Assembly (NCBI GenBank): GCA_029204225.1
Contig: CM055110.1
Location: 17,468,759 to 17,532,758 of the forward strand
Length of the DNA stretch: 64,000 nt
DNA from: Diphasiastrum complanatum
Taxonomy: Eukaryota > Streptophyta > Lycopodiopsida > Lycopodiales > Lycopodiaceae
Direction of reading: 5' to 3'
The notes beneath the pieces were generated by a model. The model did not search any database. It was given only the letters and a program-made list of their open reading frames with translations, and was not told where the DNA came from. The translations under genes were made by a program, and so were the position numbers. Below are positions 33,480 to 45,857 of this stretch, one piece after another; position 1 is the first letter of the stretch, and the number at the start of each line of letters is the position of its first letter.

Positions 33480-35090
33480 CGGCATTGCCAAGCTGTATAT
33501 GTTGTACATAACGACCACTAGTTGTTTAATATGTATGCAAAAAGAAAAGAGGAGAGTTGTGCCTTCCTAGATATTTCTTGCATGCTATTTTTTTGAGAAC
33601 TGTCCACTCCTCAAAAGTTGGAACTCCAATAGGCACAATTCAGAATTTAAGTTAGCCAATCCGTGTAAGTACATGCAAGCTTATTCTATAAGGGGCTATT
33701 AATAATTCAAATAAACTCGCCTAGTTGCATAGTCATGAAATTTTTCATTGATTGAGCTCAACCATGTTTGTGGACAAAAATTATATGCTTCTCCCAGTGC
33801 TGGAGAAACCTCTTTTGAGTTATCGTCAAAAAACTTGCATTTTATAGAAGTTCTCAGTTTTTTGAAGACTTTTACTTATAAATAGGTATATAGGCTTGCA
33901 TAAAAAATTGTTAGACATTTTATGATGCCGGTTTTTGAAAAAAGTTTAAAAAAAACCTTGTACTTGTTGGTTCTATGAGAACACACTACAACATTTTGCA
34001 AGGCTTTTAATACACATTTCCAATGAAGTATCCTCACGATTTGTCAAAAATAAAGATTATCTAGAATGTTGTCACTAGGTAGGAAATGGTGGGTTTTCTA
34101 ATTGTTGATAATTGATGAGTCATCAACCTATGGTGGGCATTAGTTTTCAAAAAAAGATCACTTGCAACGAACATTGTAATTTGTCAAAGTCATATTCCAA
34201 ATGTCATCTTGTCTATTTTCCCTTCAATGACCTTGAAACACCATTGTGAGTTGAATGAGAAATATTGCGAGGTTCTCTTTAACGAATCTTTCAAAATTGA
34301 CAAAAAAAGAGGTCATTTTACAAAAATCATGTTTTTTGTGCATACAAATATGAAAAATGACGTGCTTTTCTAATATTTTTAAAATACAAACATGTGAAAA
34401 ATTATAAACCTACAAAAATATGCTTTTTTTTGTATATCAAGAAGGTCAACAAAAAAAGTATGTTCAAAATGTCCCAAAAACCTACATAATTTTCCACTTT
34501 GTACTAATTTTTTAATTTGCTAATTACAGAATATTGTCTAATTTTTAATTATATTCACATTTACAAAAACGACAAAATAAATTTTAATAACATAATTATA
34601 TATTGTATTTTTTTAATATCAAGCAAACATACTTTTTATATCAAACTATCTTATCGATATATTCAAATTTAGTTATATTTGTAACTTGGTCAACAAATAG
34701 ATACAAAATATATTCAAATTTAATGATAATAATGAGCTACGTGAGCATCTTCATGCAATTTATAAAAACATTTTTCATTTAATATCACATAACTTCAAAA
34801 AGTCACATGGAATATATATTTTTAAAAGACATTGAAAATCTTTAATATCCAAAAAAAATTTCAACAAATCGGATCACTGAAACTATACCAAAAAATATAA
34901 ATACTGTCGAGTTTTATCTAGGAAAATAACTTTCAAAACTAAAGCACACTTTCAAAGATTTCTTTAACCAAGTACAAGCTTTCTAACAAATTCAAGTGAC
35001 ACAAGATTTACAAAACTCAAGTATACTGTAAATCAATGTTTCTGCACAGATGAATTTTAACTACATAATGTAATTATCTCTTTAACTTCA
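33480..35090. other. Very AT-rich spacer, nothing recognised
   Basis: The stretch is poor in G+C with many poly-A/T runs. No frame or repeat stands out. Confidence 0.5.
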
Positions 35091-35097
35091 AGATTTA

Positions 35098-35920
35098 TAC
35101 GTCTAATAGCTTTTTTATAGGGGGGCTAACCAATTTTTCTTTTGAAGTTAACTCCTTGATCTGCTTTTGCTCATTGGAAAATACACTAGAACTTAACGGG
35201 AAGCCCGACAAAGTTGTCTCTTCTTCCTCAGATGATGGCTCTTCTTCAATCTCAATGGGCTTTTTATTTTTTTGGAAAAAAACTTTTCTTCTTGGTGGTT
35301 TTGCCTTTGAAGTTTTCGCATTTTCAGTTGCCACGACAACTTTCAGCTTGCTAGGATCAAATTCCTCCTCATCATGCAGCCTTCTCTTTGTGGGTATGAC
35401 ATGCAATTTCTTGGTCGGCTCAACCTCTGGTGCCCTTTTGACAAGTATTCTCCTTTTCAAGGACAATCTCATTGCATATAAAAGAAAATAAACATGTATT
35501 CATATTTGTTGATTGTTCCAACTTTTTTCATAATAATAGCTAGTAGCAAAGATCGCTTCGACAAAGCTTTTTATTGACGACCATAAGCCTCTTTGGAAAC
35601 TTCTCATTGTTCACATCCTCGACGATTATGATGACAGTGTCAAGGTTATCCATGCTACAATTTTGCAGCATTTGACATCTTTTATGACAAACTCGGTATT
35701 TAGTTTAGTGCAAATGAATAATTTAAGGCCACTCCCTTGGGAATATCTAAGTGCCCATTGGTAAGAAACGCACTTGGATTTAGACGGCCTGTTTATATCG
35801 GGAGGAGCATCTACAGTTTTCGCGCTGGTACACTAGGATGAATAGTCTTATCCTTTCTCGGCATTTCAGAGTATTTAAGAATCAACTTAGGCTTTGGCTT
35901 TGTCGTTTGCATCATGTTGG
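35098..35920 (-). pseudogene. Unrecognised charged protein, broken frame
   Basis: On the minus strand, about 35920 leftward reads MMQTTKPKPKLILKYSEMP up to a stop near 35820, then a shifted frame INRPSKSKCVSYQWALRYS, then from about 35660 MDNLDTVIIIVEDVNNEKFP. The 125-codon frame 35472-35095 reads MRLSLKRRILVKRAPEVEP followed by alternating basic and acidic runs (EIEEEPSSEEEET). The composition suggests a nuclear or DNA-binding protein, perhaps transposon-encoded. No domain is recognised; these may be exons or one decayed gene. Confidence 0.3.
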
Positions 35921-36320
35921 CTTCTATCTTTTGAAAACCTAAAAAAGATGAAAAAATCACCTAAGGATAAGAATTTTGCAATTGATTGAGACTTTTAACC
36001 ACAAAAATACAAATTTAGCAAAAAAATATGAAAAACCCGAAAACATCAAGCCATTTGTAAATTTCGTAGAAAAAATTGAATATCCTAATGAATAATCGCT
36101 ACAATGGAAAGAAAATTGCTTTGATTATCAGATTTCCATATAAAGTATCAAAAATAAGATTCCAACTCAAGAGAAGATCAAACCTTATTGAATTATCATA
36201 ATTCGGATTTTTTTTTTTAAATCTATTTTTTTTTTAAAAATCTGATACAATGTATTGAGTTGGTCACAAAAAAACACAAATTTCGATGTGCCATATCCAA
36301 TTGGTGTGTTCCGATGGAAT

Positions 36321-36369
36321 GCATCGTATTTTATAATAATTTTTTCTTAGTTATTATAAAATCCGATGC
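36321..36369. repeat. 19-bp inverted repeat hairpin
   Basis: Arms 36321-36339 and 36351-36369 match at 18 of 19 positions around an 11-base T-rich loop (GCATCGTATTTTATAATAA). Neighbouring bases carry several copies of a TGTATYGAGTTG-like phrase between 36245 and 36460. Confidence 0.7.
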
Positions 36370-36460
36370 ACTGGATCGAGTTGTGGACACACCAGCTCTA
36401 TGCAACTGATGCATTGTATCGAGTTGAAACACCAACTTTATACATTGTATCTAGTTGGAG

Positions 36461-37254
36461 CACCTTCTCTCATGGTTTCTATAGGATATTTTAGGTAGTT
36501 TATTCATTTTATCGAGATATCAGCCAATTTAGTATCATGTTTACATTCTAATGGCTTTAGCACTTGAAATAGTTGAGCTACTGAAATTGCTTTTGATTAA
36601 TGTGTCAATTCATATTATTTTTTTTTGAAAAGTTCATATTATAGCTAGAGGGAGTGTTTTCATTTACTAATGATTAGAGCTCAAAGGATCTATTAATGAT
36701 TATGCATAATAGAAAACCCTGGCTAAGAAAGCGAACAAATTGGTTGTAGAAGAGACTGTATCTTGTTATGTCCTCTTTGTAAATAAATAGGATATGATAC
36801 TAACATTGCTATCTAGATCCAAATATCTATTTGTAGAGTCTTGTAATTACTGTTCTCTGTTTTGCTCTAGTAATCTAATTATTTAGCACACGTCTACAAC
36901 TTTTTGCAGCAAAGAAAAATAGGAGTTAACCCATGTCTATAACTTTTTGCGGCAAAGGGAAATAGGAAATTATATTTCTATGCAATTGAAGATCACAGGG
37001 AGATTTCATTACACTGGAACATTACACTTCTTTTGGTCGTAAAGTTTCTCATTCAACTCGCAATGGTGTTTTGAACAAGGTCTATCAGGTTGCATACACC
37101 TCGATTTAGGTCTTTTTATTGATTTTGCATCAATTGAGGGGACGCGTGTCCCATCGACTTACCTCGTGGCGAGGCCAAATAGTCCTAATCCATTGATCAA
37201 ACCCACAATACAATAGCACGATAGTTCATGGATATTCTCAAGGACATCTTATCC
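36461..37254. other. Spacer, nothing recognised
   Basis: AT-rich sequence with no supported feature. Confidence 0.4.
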
Positions 37255-37443
37255 TAGGATCATCAAGGACCATATGGATGGAGGACTTCTCAATGTTCCA
37301 GAAGTTGGAGACTTCAATGTTGAATGGCACTTAGCAGGTGATTTGAAAACATTGAAATGTATGTATAATGTCTCTCACGGTGCTACATCAAAACACCCTT
37401 GTTTGTACTGCATGAAAATGACAAAAAATGTAACTAGGAGTAC
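37255..37443 (+). pseudogene. Possible transposase fragment
   Basis: A 62-codon open stretch reads VPEVGDFNVEWHLAGDLKTL then YNVSHGATSKHPCLYCMK before a stop at 37441-37443. The pattern G-D-x-K plus C-x2-C (CLYC) after G-A-T-S resembles a conserved block in several eukaryotic transposase-like proteins. The exact family cannot be named. Confidence 0.35.
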
Positions 37444-37965
37444 ATGAATTAGTAGAGAATATGCATATCCAAATTGGAAGCTTGTGCTGCCTATGTCAGA
37501 TTCTATAGTAGAATTGTCATGAAGAAATTCTCTGCTAGCATATGCATCTAATAGATGTGCATTATTCTTATTTCCACTAAGCTCAATATAAGTGGAATAC
37601 AATGAATAATGAGAGCTCCTTAAAGGAACATTCCCATCAGTAAAACCTAACTTTGTTATCTTTTGACAAAAATGATCTTATTTGTCTTAACAAATTTATG
37701 TCCTCCTAGGTAAAATGATAAAGCTTTAACTGCCATTATAAGACTCTCCCCAACTGGGCTCAGCTTGGAATGAGCAATACAGATCTCATTCTTCAAGAAA
37801 TGCCTAAGATAGTGGCCAAGTCCACTATCCCTCTAGAACAAGGATGCATGTTTCTGAAACCACCTCGTCTCGTAGCAAAATCATCAATTATGAGAGCATC
37901 CTGCAATAGGAAATATGTTAGCAAAAACACATTCAGTGATTAAAAACATTGTAATGCAACAAAGT

Positions 37966-39771
37966 TTAAACACTTACACATTCTTCATCATCAGCAGCAA
38001 CCAGATCAGGATGATCAATATAATGACCATGTACTGAAGTGGAATCATCAACGAAATGCATTAATGATGGATGAGGAAAGCCCATCTGGGATTGAAATGC
38101 CGTGAATTCTTCATCGGATGGTCTACCTCGCCCATCCTCAACAATATTTGATAAAACCTTAGTCAGGCATTCTTCACCGATCATAAGTCCCTCCTCATCA
38201 TCAAAATCAATACCAGCAACAAGGTCATCTGTTTCAAAATCTACGAAGTCGGAGAATATGGAAATGGTGCCGGATAATAAACATAGAACTTGGGCTTTTA
38301 TTTATTGAATGAAAAAGTGTATACACAGAATTTTACTAAAGTTTATTTGAAACTATTGTTCTCCCACAATGGTGATTGTTGTAGGTAGATCTTTGCAGCA
38401 CGTTATCAGCTCCCGTCTTTTTCGCATCTGTGACATGACAAATATTAGTGAATGTGCAATTGTAAATGATGACATTTTCAATTATTTTGTTCTATTTTGA
38501 AATGGCAATAAACATTAAGCACTTATGAGTCTTCCGTTGATGATAAATCTGAAATATGTTGGTAGATTGGTTTGTAATAGCATGAGCTCTGTTATGATAA
38601 AATCAAGCTTCCAATGCTCTTCCACCTCAACCATAGTCAAATATTTTTCATTGTAGATAATAGTTATCTCCATTCGGTTTGTGTGACCATTTAGTTCAAA
38701 GTCTTGATCCAATGGTAGCCATGTACCTTCAATTTTCTTGTATCTTTGGTAGCTAAATGTGAGATTGAGCATTTGCTTTTCGATATGATAATGAAAGATC
38801 ATTGAGGACTTTTAATCCTGCATTCTATGTCATTATTTGTTTTACTATTCCAGCCTTGATCCATGAGATCTGACAAAGTCTCATATGATAAATCCTTGCA
38901 AACAAATAAAGCTGGTGTCCTACGAACATTAGCACTCGAGAAAAAATCAACAAATATATGTAATGAGATAAACCAACTTAGGTGAACAATTTTCGAGCCT
39001 GTACTTATCTTCATAGCATTTCTAATATCAATGAGTAGCTTGCATCTCAAGAATTCAGAAACAATGCTATCAGGAGTAGACCACTCATCACTTTGAAAAC
39101 TAGGCAATGGAATTGCTTCGAGCTTGCCAAAACCTCCATCTATTTGTGGTGTATATAAAGATTCATAAAAATAGATACCACAATCTGCAAGTTCCTTTAG
39201 ACTTCTTCCTCTGTATTTCCAACATCAGAGTGAATCACGTCTAATATTCCTGCAAGTGATTGTGCGGGCTTCCATTCACTTATGCATGATGGATATAAAT
39301 CTGAAAAAAAAAACAATGTTGAAGGATTTAAATCATAATCTGAAGAGCATCAATAAAGAAAATAACCTTTGATTGTTGTAGAGTGCATATGTTTTGATAT
39401 ACTTACAATTACAATTTTGATGATCATGAGGATTGATATCATGTACTTTGATTTCTGAATGCATATATACATGTTGTACTAAGACTTCTGATATCGATTG
39501 ACCTCCCGGGGTTGTCTTAAACTCCAAATTTTTTTGCTTTCCAATAAGATTTGTAAATCATTTTTGCTCTTTTCTTTTGTCGAAAATTGCCCTTTGATGA
39601 TGGATGCAGCAATACCCATGAATTCTTCGTATATTTTGTTGGCTTCCACTTATCAGCTTCATCTTTCTCATTGTAAAGAATCACAGACTCGATTGTAGAT
39701 CTGGGTCTCCTTGCCATTGCTATTTTCAAAGCTTGGGCGCCAAAAATCTCTGATATGATACTTAATTTCAA
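37966..39771 (-). CDS. Unrecognised multi-exon coding region
   Basis: Minus-strand blocks with coding character: 39771-39517 (ARRPRSTIESVILYNEKDEA then KYTKNSWVLLHPSSKG); 39500-39405 (SISEVLVQHVYMHSEIKVHD); about 39300-39205 (SEWKPAQSLAGILDVIHSDV); 39107-38990 (SDEWSTPDSIVSEFLRCKLL); about 38940-38799 (RRTPALFVCKDLSYETLSDL); 38800-38515 (KKIEGTWLPLDQDFELNG); 38184-37966 (DEEFTAFQSQMGFPHPSLMH). Frames change between blocks, as expected for exons, but splice phases were not verified. It may be one host gene or a transposon protein. No domain is recognised. Confidence 0.35.
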
Positions 39772-40149
39772 TTTTTCATATCACATTTAATCTAATGTGA
39801 ATGCCAACATAGTCACAGTTGCTGCGTATACCATATTTTATGTAGCTGTACATATTATATTTGTATAACTGTAACTAGTATAGTTAAAAAATTTCATTAT
39901 ACTAACCAGCATAGTCAAGTAAATTTAACTTGAGGTATTAACGTTGGGCAGATTAGCACGTGTCGGGTAGGAAGAAGAAACCAATGGAGTACGTCCATGC
40001 TATCCAGACACAAATTTCAAAGTTTTCTATATTGCATTTTTATTTCTCAGTTAATTTGAACTACATTACGTAGATTTCAAATCTGTGCATTTTGATTGGG
40101 CCTGGTGACGGTCGAAACTAAAGAAAAAAAATAAAAGTATCTTTACAAA

Positions 40150-41065
40150 GGGTCTTTTTGATATTGAGAACTCCTCTAATGTCCCATATAAAGTGATAGT
40201 GAATCTTGATGTGTTTGGTTCTTGCATGAAACACCGTATTCTTCACAAGTTGAATGCCACTCTGACTGTCGCTATGTATAGTCGTGGGTTTTGCCTGTTT
40301 TATTTAGATAAAACAACTGTACTTGCTTCTTAGACCAAGATAAACAACTGCCACAAAACTGGAACGTGTACCTTGTGGTAGATCTATGATCATCACAATC
40401 ACCTCCCCAATTCGCTCCACATAGCCACATTACTCAAGTGAACTTTCCTGGTTTCTATACACCAAGCCACAATCATAAGTGCCCTTGACATATCAAAAAA
40501 TGCATTTGGCTGTCTTCTAATGCATCTCAGTAGGTGTGTCATAAATTGACTTAGAATACCAACAACATAACAGATATCTGGTCTAATTGTGGCAAGGTAA
40601 ATCAAGCTCCCTACTAGTTGCCTATACAACGTAGCATCAAATGATTGTGACTCATCAAGCTTGGAAAGCTTTTTTCCTGGCTCAATAGGAGTGTTTATTG
40701 GCTTGAAATTTGGTAGCCTGAACCTATATATCAACTCTCTGTCATACTTGACTTGTGTTAGTCCTGCCTCATGTCCTTTTTGCCACACCTCCACTCCAAG
40801 ACAATAGTGCATCAAGTTAAGATATCTCATCTTGAACTGATCTATAAGATCCTTCTTGGTCATATCTATCATCTCTTGATTATTTCCAATGATAATCAAG
40901 TCGTCAACATAAAGAGCAACCAAAACAATCATACCATGGAAGCATAGGACATAAAAATAAGGGTCGGAGTGTGTCCTCACCATTTCCTTTGAATGAAAGT
41001 AGGTATTGATCCTGTTATACCACGCACGTGGTGTCTATTTGAGACAATAAAGATCCTTTTATACG
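40150..41065 (-). pseudogene. Ty1/copia RT-RNase H fragment (copia Y)
   Basis: Minus strand from about 41060: PRAWYNRINTYFHSKEM, then 40983-40399 in one frame with the RT catalytic block LVALYVDDLIIIGNN, YCLGVEVWQKG, and YRQLVGSLIYLATIRPDI. 40380-40160 continues into RNase H (KNTVFHARTKHIKIHYHFI). Order and spacing are those of copia. Stops near 41040 and after the RT frame inactivate it. A 94-bp repeat unit borders its start. Confidence 0.8.
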
Positions 41066-41159
41066 ATGAAAATGGTGTGGAGCCATTGTGCCATCTGGAG
41101 GAGATCATGGCTGTTGTTGTCATTGTCCAAGTCGTTGCATAGTACAGGAAGTGAGCGTG
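41066..41159. repeat. 94-bp dispersed repeat, copy 1
   Basis: GGTGTGGAGCC...GTCGTTGCATAGTAC...GTGAGCGTG is about 85% identical to 42251-42344. It lies exactly between the broken RNase H of copia X and the start of copia Y. Confidence 0.65.
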
Positions 41160-42620
41160 CGATAAGACAATGACACTCTGATTATCACAAAATACAATTG
41201 TCGGATTGTACTGATTCAAACTAATATCTAACAGTAAATTTCTCAGCCAAAATGATTCTTTAAAAGCTTGAGAAGTAGCAATGTACTATGCTTCTAGAGA
41301 GGAAAAAGCAATAGAGGTTTGCTTACGATTGTTCCAAGAGATAGGATCGCCGTCGAACATCTGTTCTGGATGTAAACTGCATTGGAAATAGCTTCAGCCT
41401 AGAAGCTATTTGGCAAAGATGCATGTGCCAACATGTATTTGGCTGACTTGACCAGGGTACAATTCTTTCTCTCGACTAAGCCGTTTGACTGAGGCAAATA
41501 GGGAGTGATAAACTGTTGTTCAATGCCTTGGCTCTAGTAGTACTCCTTGAATTCAGTAGAGATATAATCTCCATCGTTGTCAGACCTCAAGGCTTTTATT
41601 TTCTTACCAATTTGTTTCTCTGCATGCTCCTAGAAGATTTTGAAGCAACTGAAAGCTTCTGATTTCTTCTTGATGAAATACACCATTGTCCTTCTGAAAA
41701 ATTCATCAATAGAATTGATGAAATACTTTGCATCCTTCAGTGAAGGATTTTGCATTGGGCCACATATGTTTGTATGTGCAACGTTTAATAATCCTCTAGC
41801 AACACATTGATGGCTTGATCTAAATGGTTTCACCGACTAAACAGTCTTGACAGACAAGTAATTCGACTTTTCTATCTGGATAGTTGAGATCAAGAATAAT
41901 AGATTTCTTAGACATATGTAATACAGAAGCATGATTCAAATGACCAAGTCTATAATGTCAAAGTAAACTTTTAATGATCTGTACAAAGTATTAAGAGCCT
42001 GACTAGAGACAGAAAAACAATGACTTAATCTGTACAAGTATCCATGCCTCTTTCCGAGTGCTAGGATCTTGCCTGTCCTATCAACTACTTTACATTGATC
42101 AGATTTGAATTCTACTTTCCTAGGTCTATAATTCTGCTTACAAAGAGCAGAGTGTCTGTCTCTCTGTAAATCACTATAATTAATCCAGTTACTTAATTAG
42201 ATTACAATGGTCATCTATATACAATTTACATTTGTGTAGATGAGTGTACAATGAAGAAGGCGTGGAGCCGTTGTGCCGTTTGGAGGAGATCGTGACTGCT
42301 GCTGTCATTGTCCAAGTCGTTGCACAGTACATGAAGTGAGCGTGAGTTGGTCAAAGTGACTTTTTCTTAGATTCTAATCAAAAGTCAAGTTCACACTTGT
42401 CTAGATCTATCTAAAATGAATCTAGATATATACAAGTACATTTTCTACTTCCTTTCATTCACCATCATTGGTTGTGTACATCTCCATATGCCAACAAAAA
42501 AGTAAATAATCCTTGTGAAAAGTCATGTGTGAGCTTGCTCCACTATCAATCCACCATGGATCAATGTCTCCAACAATAGGATGTGTCATTTGCACACTTC
42601 TAGGGATTTTATGAACATCA
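41160..42620 (-). pseudogene. Ty1/copia protease-integrase-RNase H fragment (copia X)
   Basis: Minus strand, right to left: protease DPWWIDSGASSHMTFHK at about 42575-42515; pre-integrase region 42130-41840; integrase core 41833-41450 with LLNVAHTNICGPMQ, IKALRSDNDGDYISTEFKEYY and QSNGLVERKNCTL. Then at about 41345-41165 it goes directly to RNase H (AFSSLEAYYIATSQAFKE, TIVFCDNQSVIVLS). The RT region is missing between integrase and RNase H. The 94-bp repeat interrupts it at 42251-42344 and ends it at 41159. Confidence 0.75.
42251..42344. repeat. 94-bp dispersed repeat, copy 2
   Basis: Second copy of the unit at 41066-41159, same orientation, inside copia X between protease and pre-integrase. 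Confidence 0.65.
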
Positions 42621-44319
42621 TAAAGATGATGTTGTGCATCTATTGACTCATTTCCTTAGCCAATTATCCATTGTACAATTGTGCTTGATGCCCTGAACAC
42701 GACAACCTTAATATAACTAAAAGGCAATGGCCTATCGGTATCTTGCAACCTAGTAGATTGTCTATACTTACCTAAACTATGCATTTGCTATCTAACAATT
42801 GCATGCTTGATATATAAAACCCACATGGTTAGATGAAATTCTCAAGTGTCAAGCTGTTATGCATACTTGCAGAAAAGTTCTAAGAATAGAACAAGTAGGC
42901 CAACTATTCCCAGCTTTTCCTAACCACTTTATGAAGCACATTCCGAAGCTTCACATTCATAAACCTCAAGGAAATCCATCCATAATTCACCTTGAATGTC
43001 TTAAGAATGGCCCACTTAATTGAACTACATTGATCTATTTTAACTTGTTGAATGACAATGAACAACCTTGCAAATCAATCAATCATATAACTATGAGAGA
43101 ACATGATAATGTACCATAGGATACAAAAAAACTATACAGGGTTAATTGACATGTTCCCATGGAATATATTTGTACATCCTCTTTCCCATTTTTTTTCCTT
43201 GTATGTCCAGACCTCGAGGAGAGGAAAGGATGTCTTCAGCTTTCTGCCACTCCAATTTGTTTTCCCAGAACTGCCCCTTAGCTAATCAAAGTGCAACATC
43301 AAAAGGCCAGCCTACAAATTCATGATATTGGAATATCAAGACTGAATACAGATACTGAAACAAACTCTTATCATACAAATGCTACAGAAAATTTCTAAGT
43401 GGATCTATTTGTAAAAAATCACTATTCACAATGCAAAACTTTCCTAGAGTGAGGACATTCTGCTTTCTGCAGTAGTATTAGTGAGACCAATCAATGCAAT
43501 TTGATTCACACATTCAGTGGCATTTGGCAATGTTTGTGTTTGGAAGGCCTTTGCAACTTGCATCTCATTGGCTTGGCAAAGAATTTAAAATAGGTGATGT
43601 AACCCTTCGCAGCTTCCAATCTTGTTTTGTTTGAAATGGTTGCTTGTTGATGTTGCATTATTGATCCAATATGAATTTTGTGTCATACAGTTTGTAAGTC
43701 TTCCACTTGATTTAGTTGTGCAATAGCATCCGTACTTTCATGAAGATGTTCTGCAAGGTAATGATGCACATTCCCTAGATAAAGTACGGATTAAGCTTGG
43801 TACATTGAAGCCATCTTAAATGATGATATACTTTCAGGCATTATATCGTCAGTGGTCAAATTTGGATAAGAAAACAACTCAAAAGAGTTGCAACTAATGA
43901 GGTTTCCAGTAATCATACAGCATACTTGGAAGGGAAGCACTGAAGTGCAGAATTGCTACAGGTTTGATTGAATCTGTGTAATTTTCTCTGACAATAAAAT
44001 TGGAATCATCAGAGTTCTGAAACCACATACACTCAATTTATTTAAGAAGCTTAACTGTCTTGACTCTTCATCCAAGAGTCACTCATCCATTTCTGGATCT
44101 CTAAGAAAGCTTTTGCTGGCTTTGACAAAAGGAAGAAGCGTAAGCCAGTATCTCATTTACACTTTAGTAGAAGCTTCTTCCATAAAGTCTATTGTCTATA
44201 ACACACCAATATTTCACATAAACACCTACCAATGCACCATTTCAGAAAGCAAACACTGCACCTTTTATTGAGTGGCTTCAAGTGTTGACTACCTTTCTGT
44301 TAAAGGTGTCACTACCAAA
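42621..44319. other. Spacer, nothing recognised
   Basis: No supported coding region, LTR or RNA gene was seen on either strand. Confidence 0.4.
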
Positions 44320-44482
44320 ATGTCCCAGGGAGAGAGGCGTGAATGAACTGTCAGTTCATTCACTGACAGTTCATTCACGGACAGTGAATGAGCTGTAAGT
44401 TTGATGAACTGACAGAACCTCGAAAGTTTGATGAGTATCATTGATGATGTCCCAGGGAGAGAGGCGTGAATGAACTGTCAGT
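44320..44482. repeat. 36-bp direct repeats flanking palindromic ACTGTCAGT units
   Basis: An identical 36-base segment (ATGTCCCAGGGAGAGAGGCG...) occurs at 44320-44355 and 44447-44482. Between them TGAACTGTCAGTTCA, CACTGACAGTTCATTCA and GGACAGTGAATGAG form overlapping near-palindromes. Confidence 0.7.
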
Positions 44483-44707
44483 GAATCTACTGCCACAGAT
44501 TATGTTGGCATGAAGCACTAACAACAATCACATGACAAGTTTTGCGTATATTTGGACTCTGACTAGCCAAACAAGAAAGAGCTTTTTGAATTGATGCAGA
44601 AGGGATCGGGTTGAATCATAACAAGGGTGTGGTAATGAGCTCGTCAGACAGACATAAGGAACCAATGCCTTCATAAGTTAAATTCAATGAATATTTCCCA
44701 ATCATGA

Positions 44708-44813
44708 AATTTGGTCTAATGTACAGTAGCAAACTGTGAATCTGTTAGACAGACACAAGGAATTTGGTCTATTGTACAGTAGCAAGCTGTGAATCTGTTA
44801 GACAGACACAAGG
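44708..44813. repeat. 53-bp tandem duplication
   Basis: Units 44708-44760 and 44761-44813 differ at two bases. A diverged third copy of its end (CTCGTCAGACAGACATAAGG) and of the flanking AAATTCAATGAATATTTCCCA lies at 44641-44700 and 44833-44853. Confidence 0.75.
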
Positions 44814-45273
44814 AATGGACGCCTTATGAATTAAATTCAATGAATATTTCCCAGTCGTAAAATTCGCTCTGTTGTTCAGTAGCAAGCTTCTTAGACTATG
44901 CAAACTTTACAGTTAGCGAGCTTGAAATTTTTCCACAAATGAGATGAAAGGATCGCACTCTTTTTCAGAAGTGAGATACAATAGCCAAGTTACACACCTC
45001 TGTGTTTGAGGAGTCAGCAAGCTGTAATAAAGCATATCTTTTGCATCCAACGCATATAGTTTAAAAAAAAAAGGCATGTGCTTGTCGTATGCATGGCTAG
45101 CTTTCTGTATCAGAAAGTCTATGAAACTGCATCCCTCTTGAAGTAACAGCCTAGAAGCTATCGGCGGTTAGCCTGCCATAAGACAAATGGGCATTGTATT
45201 AGGTAGAATCACGTGGAAAAACTGACAACCTTAGGATGCTGATTAACAAAAAAGAAGTGTGCAAGAAAATTGC

Positions 45274-45735
45274 TCAGAACTGGTGAAGAAGCTTACAAAG
45301 TCCAGAGCCACGGCAAAAAGGGCACGATCCTTCGTTAAGGATAGCCAAATCCCACTCTTCTAGCTCAAAAAAATGGTTGCACAACGGGCAAAGGTGTAAC
45401 GAAACTGAAGGATCTACAACGTAGAAGTAATGAGGAACTTTCTGATCGTTGAAGAGATACTGGATCATGATTGATTCTTTTTCCATTCTGTTGAAAGTAG
45501 CTAGATCCACTCGAACTGGCCCTGGCTTTGATTCTGAAGATGGAATGAGGAGTCGCCGGGCCAAGAAGCTATCATCTTGAACCGCCGCGTCATCTCTACT
45601 GGCTGAGTTTCTGCACCCTGCAGTTCCTGATTGAACTATATGTCCATTTGCACCACTCTTGGATCTGGATACATTGGCTTGCAGATGCTGTGCCACATAC
45701 TGATGAGTTATGTCCCTCTCCAACACAAACTCGAC
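45274..45735 (-). CDS. IFT122: IFT122, last exon
   Basis: The exon starts after acceptor CTCCTGGCAG with VEFVLERDITHQYV and ends at TGA 45276-45274. It encodes the C-terminal part of intraflagellar transport protein 122, an IFT-A subunit acting in retrograde transport in cilia and flagella. It shows FLARRLLIPSSES and VVDPSVSLHLCPLC, then the C-terminal zinc site NHFFELEEWDL followed by SCPFC. This matches the animal IFT122 end (CP.C...F..EDYELLVL..GCCP.C). The plant copy has an extra Ser-rich stretch after QHLQANV. In plants IFT is expected only where sperm are flagellated. No RT-like relics interrupt the exon. Confidence 0.88.
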   Translation of the reverse strand, partial: VEFVLERDITHQYVAQHLQANVSRSKSGANGHIVQSGTAGCRNSASRDDAAVQDDSFLARRLLIPSSESKPGPVRVDLATFNRMEKESIMIQYLFNDQKVPHYFYVVDPSVSLHLCPLCNHFFELEEWDLAILNEGSCPFCRGSGLCKLLHQF

Positions 45736-45857
45736 CTGCCAGGAGAGTAAGCAAGCATTTAGTATGCACGCTTCGATCAGTATGCACAAAGGATGGCATT
45801 TTTGTACTAATATATGAAGACTGACATAGTAAAATCATATCTTTGAAGAAGGATTAC

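Noticed and set aside
45596-45838. Second minus-strand frame overlapping IFT122
   Set aside because: It is a shadow across the intron and last exon of IFT122 in another frame.
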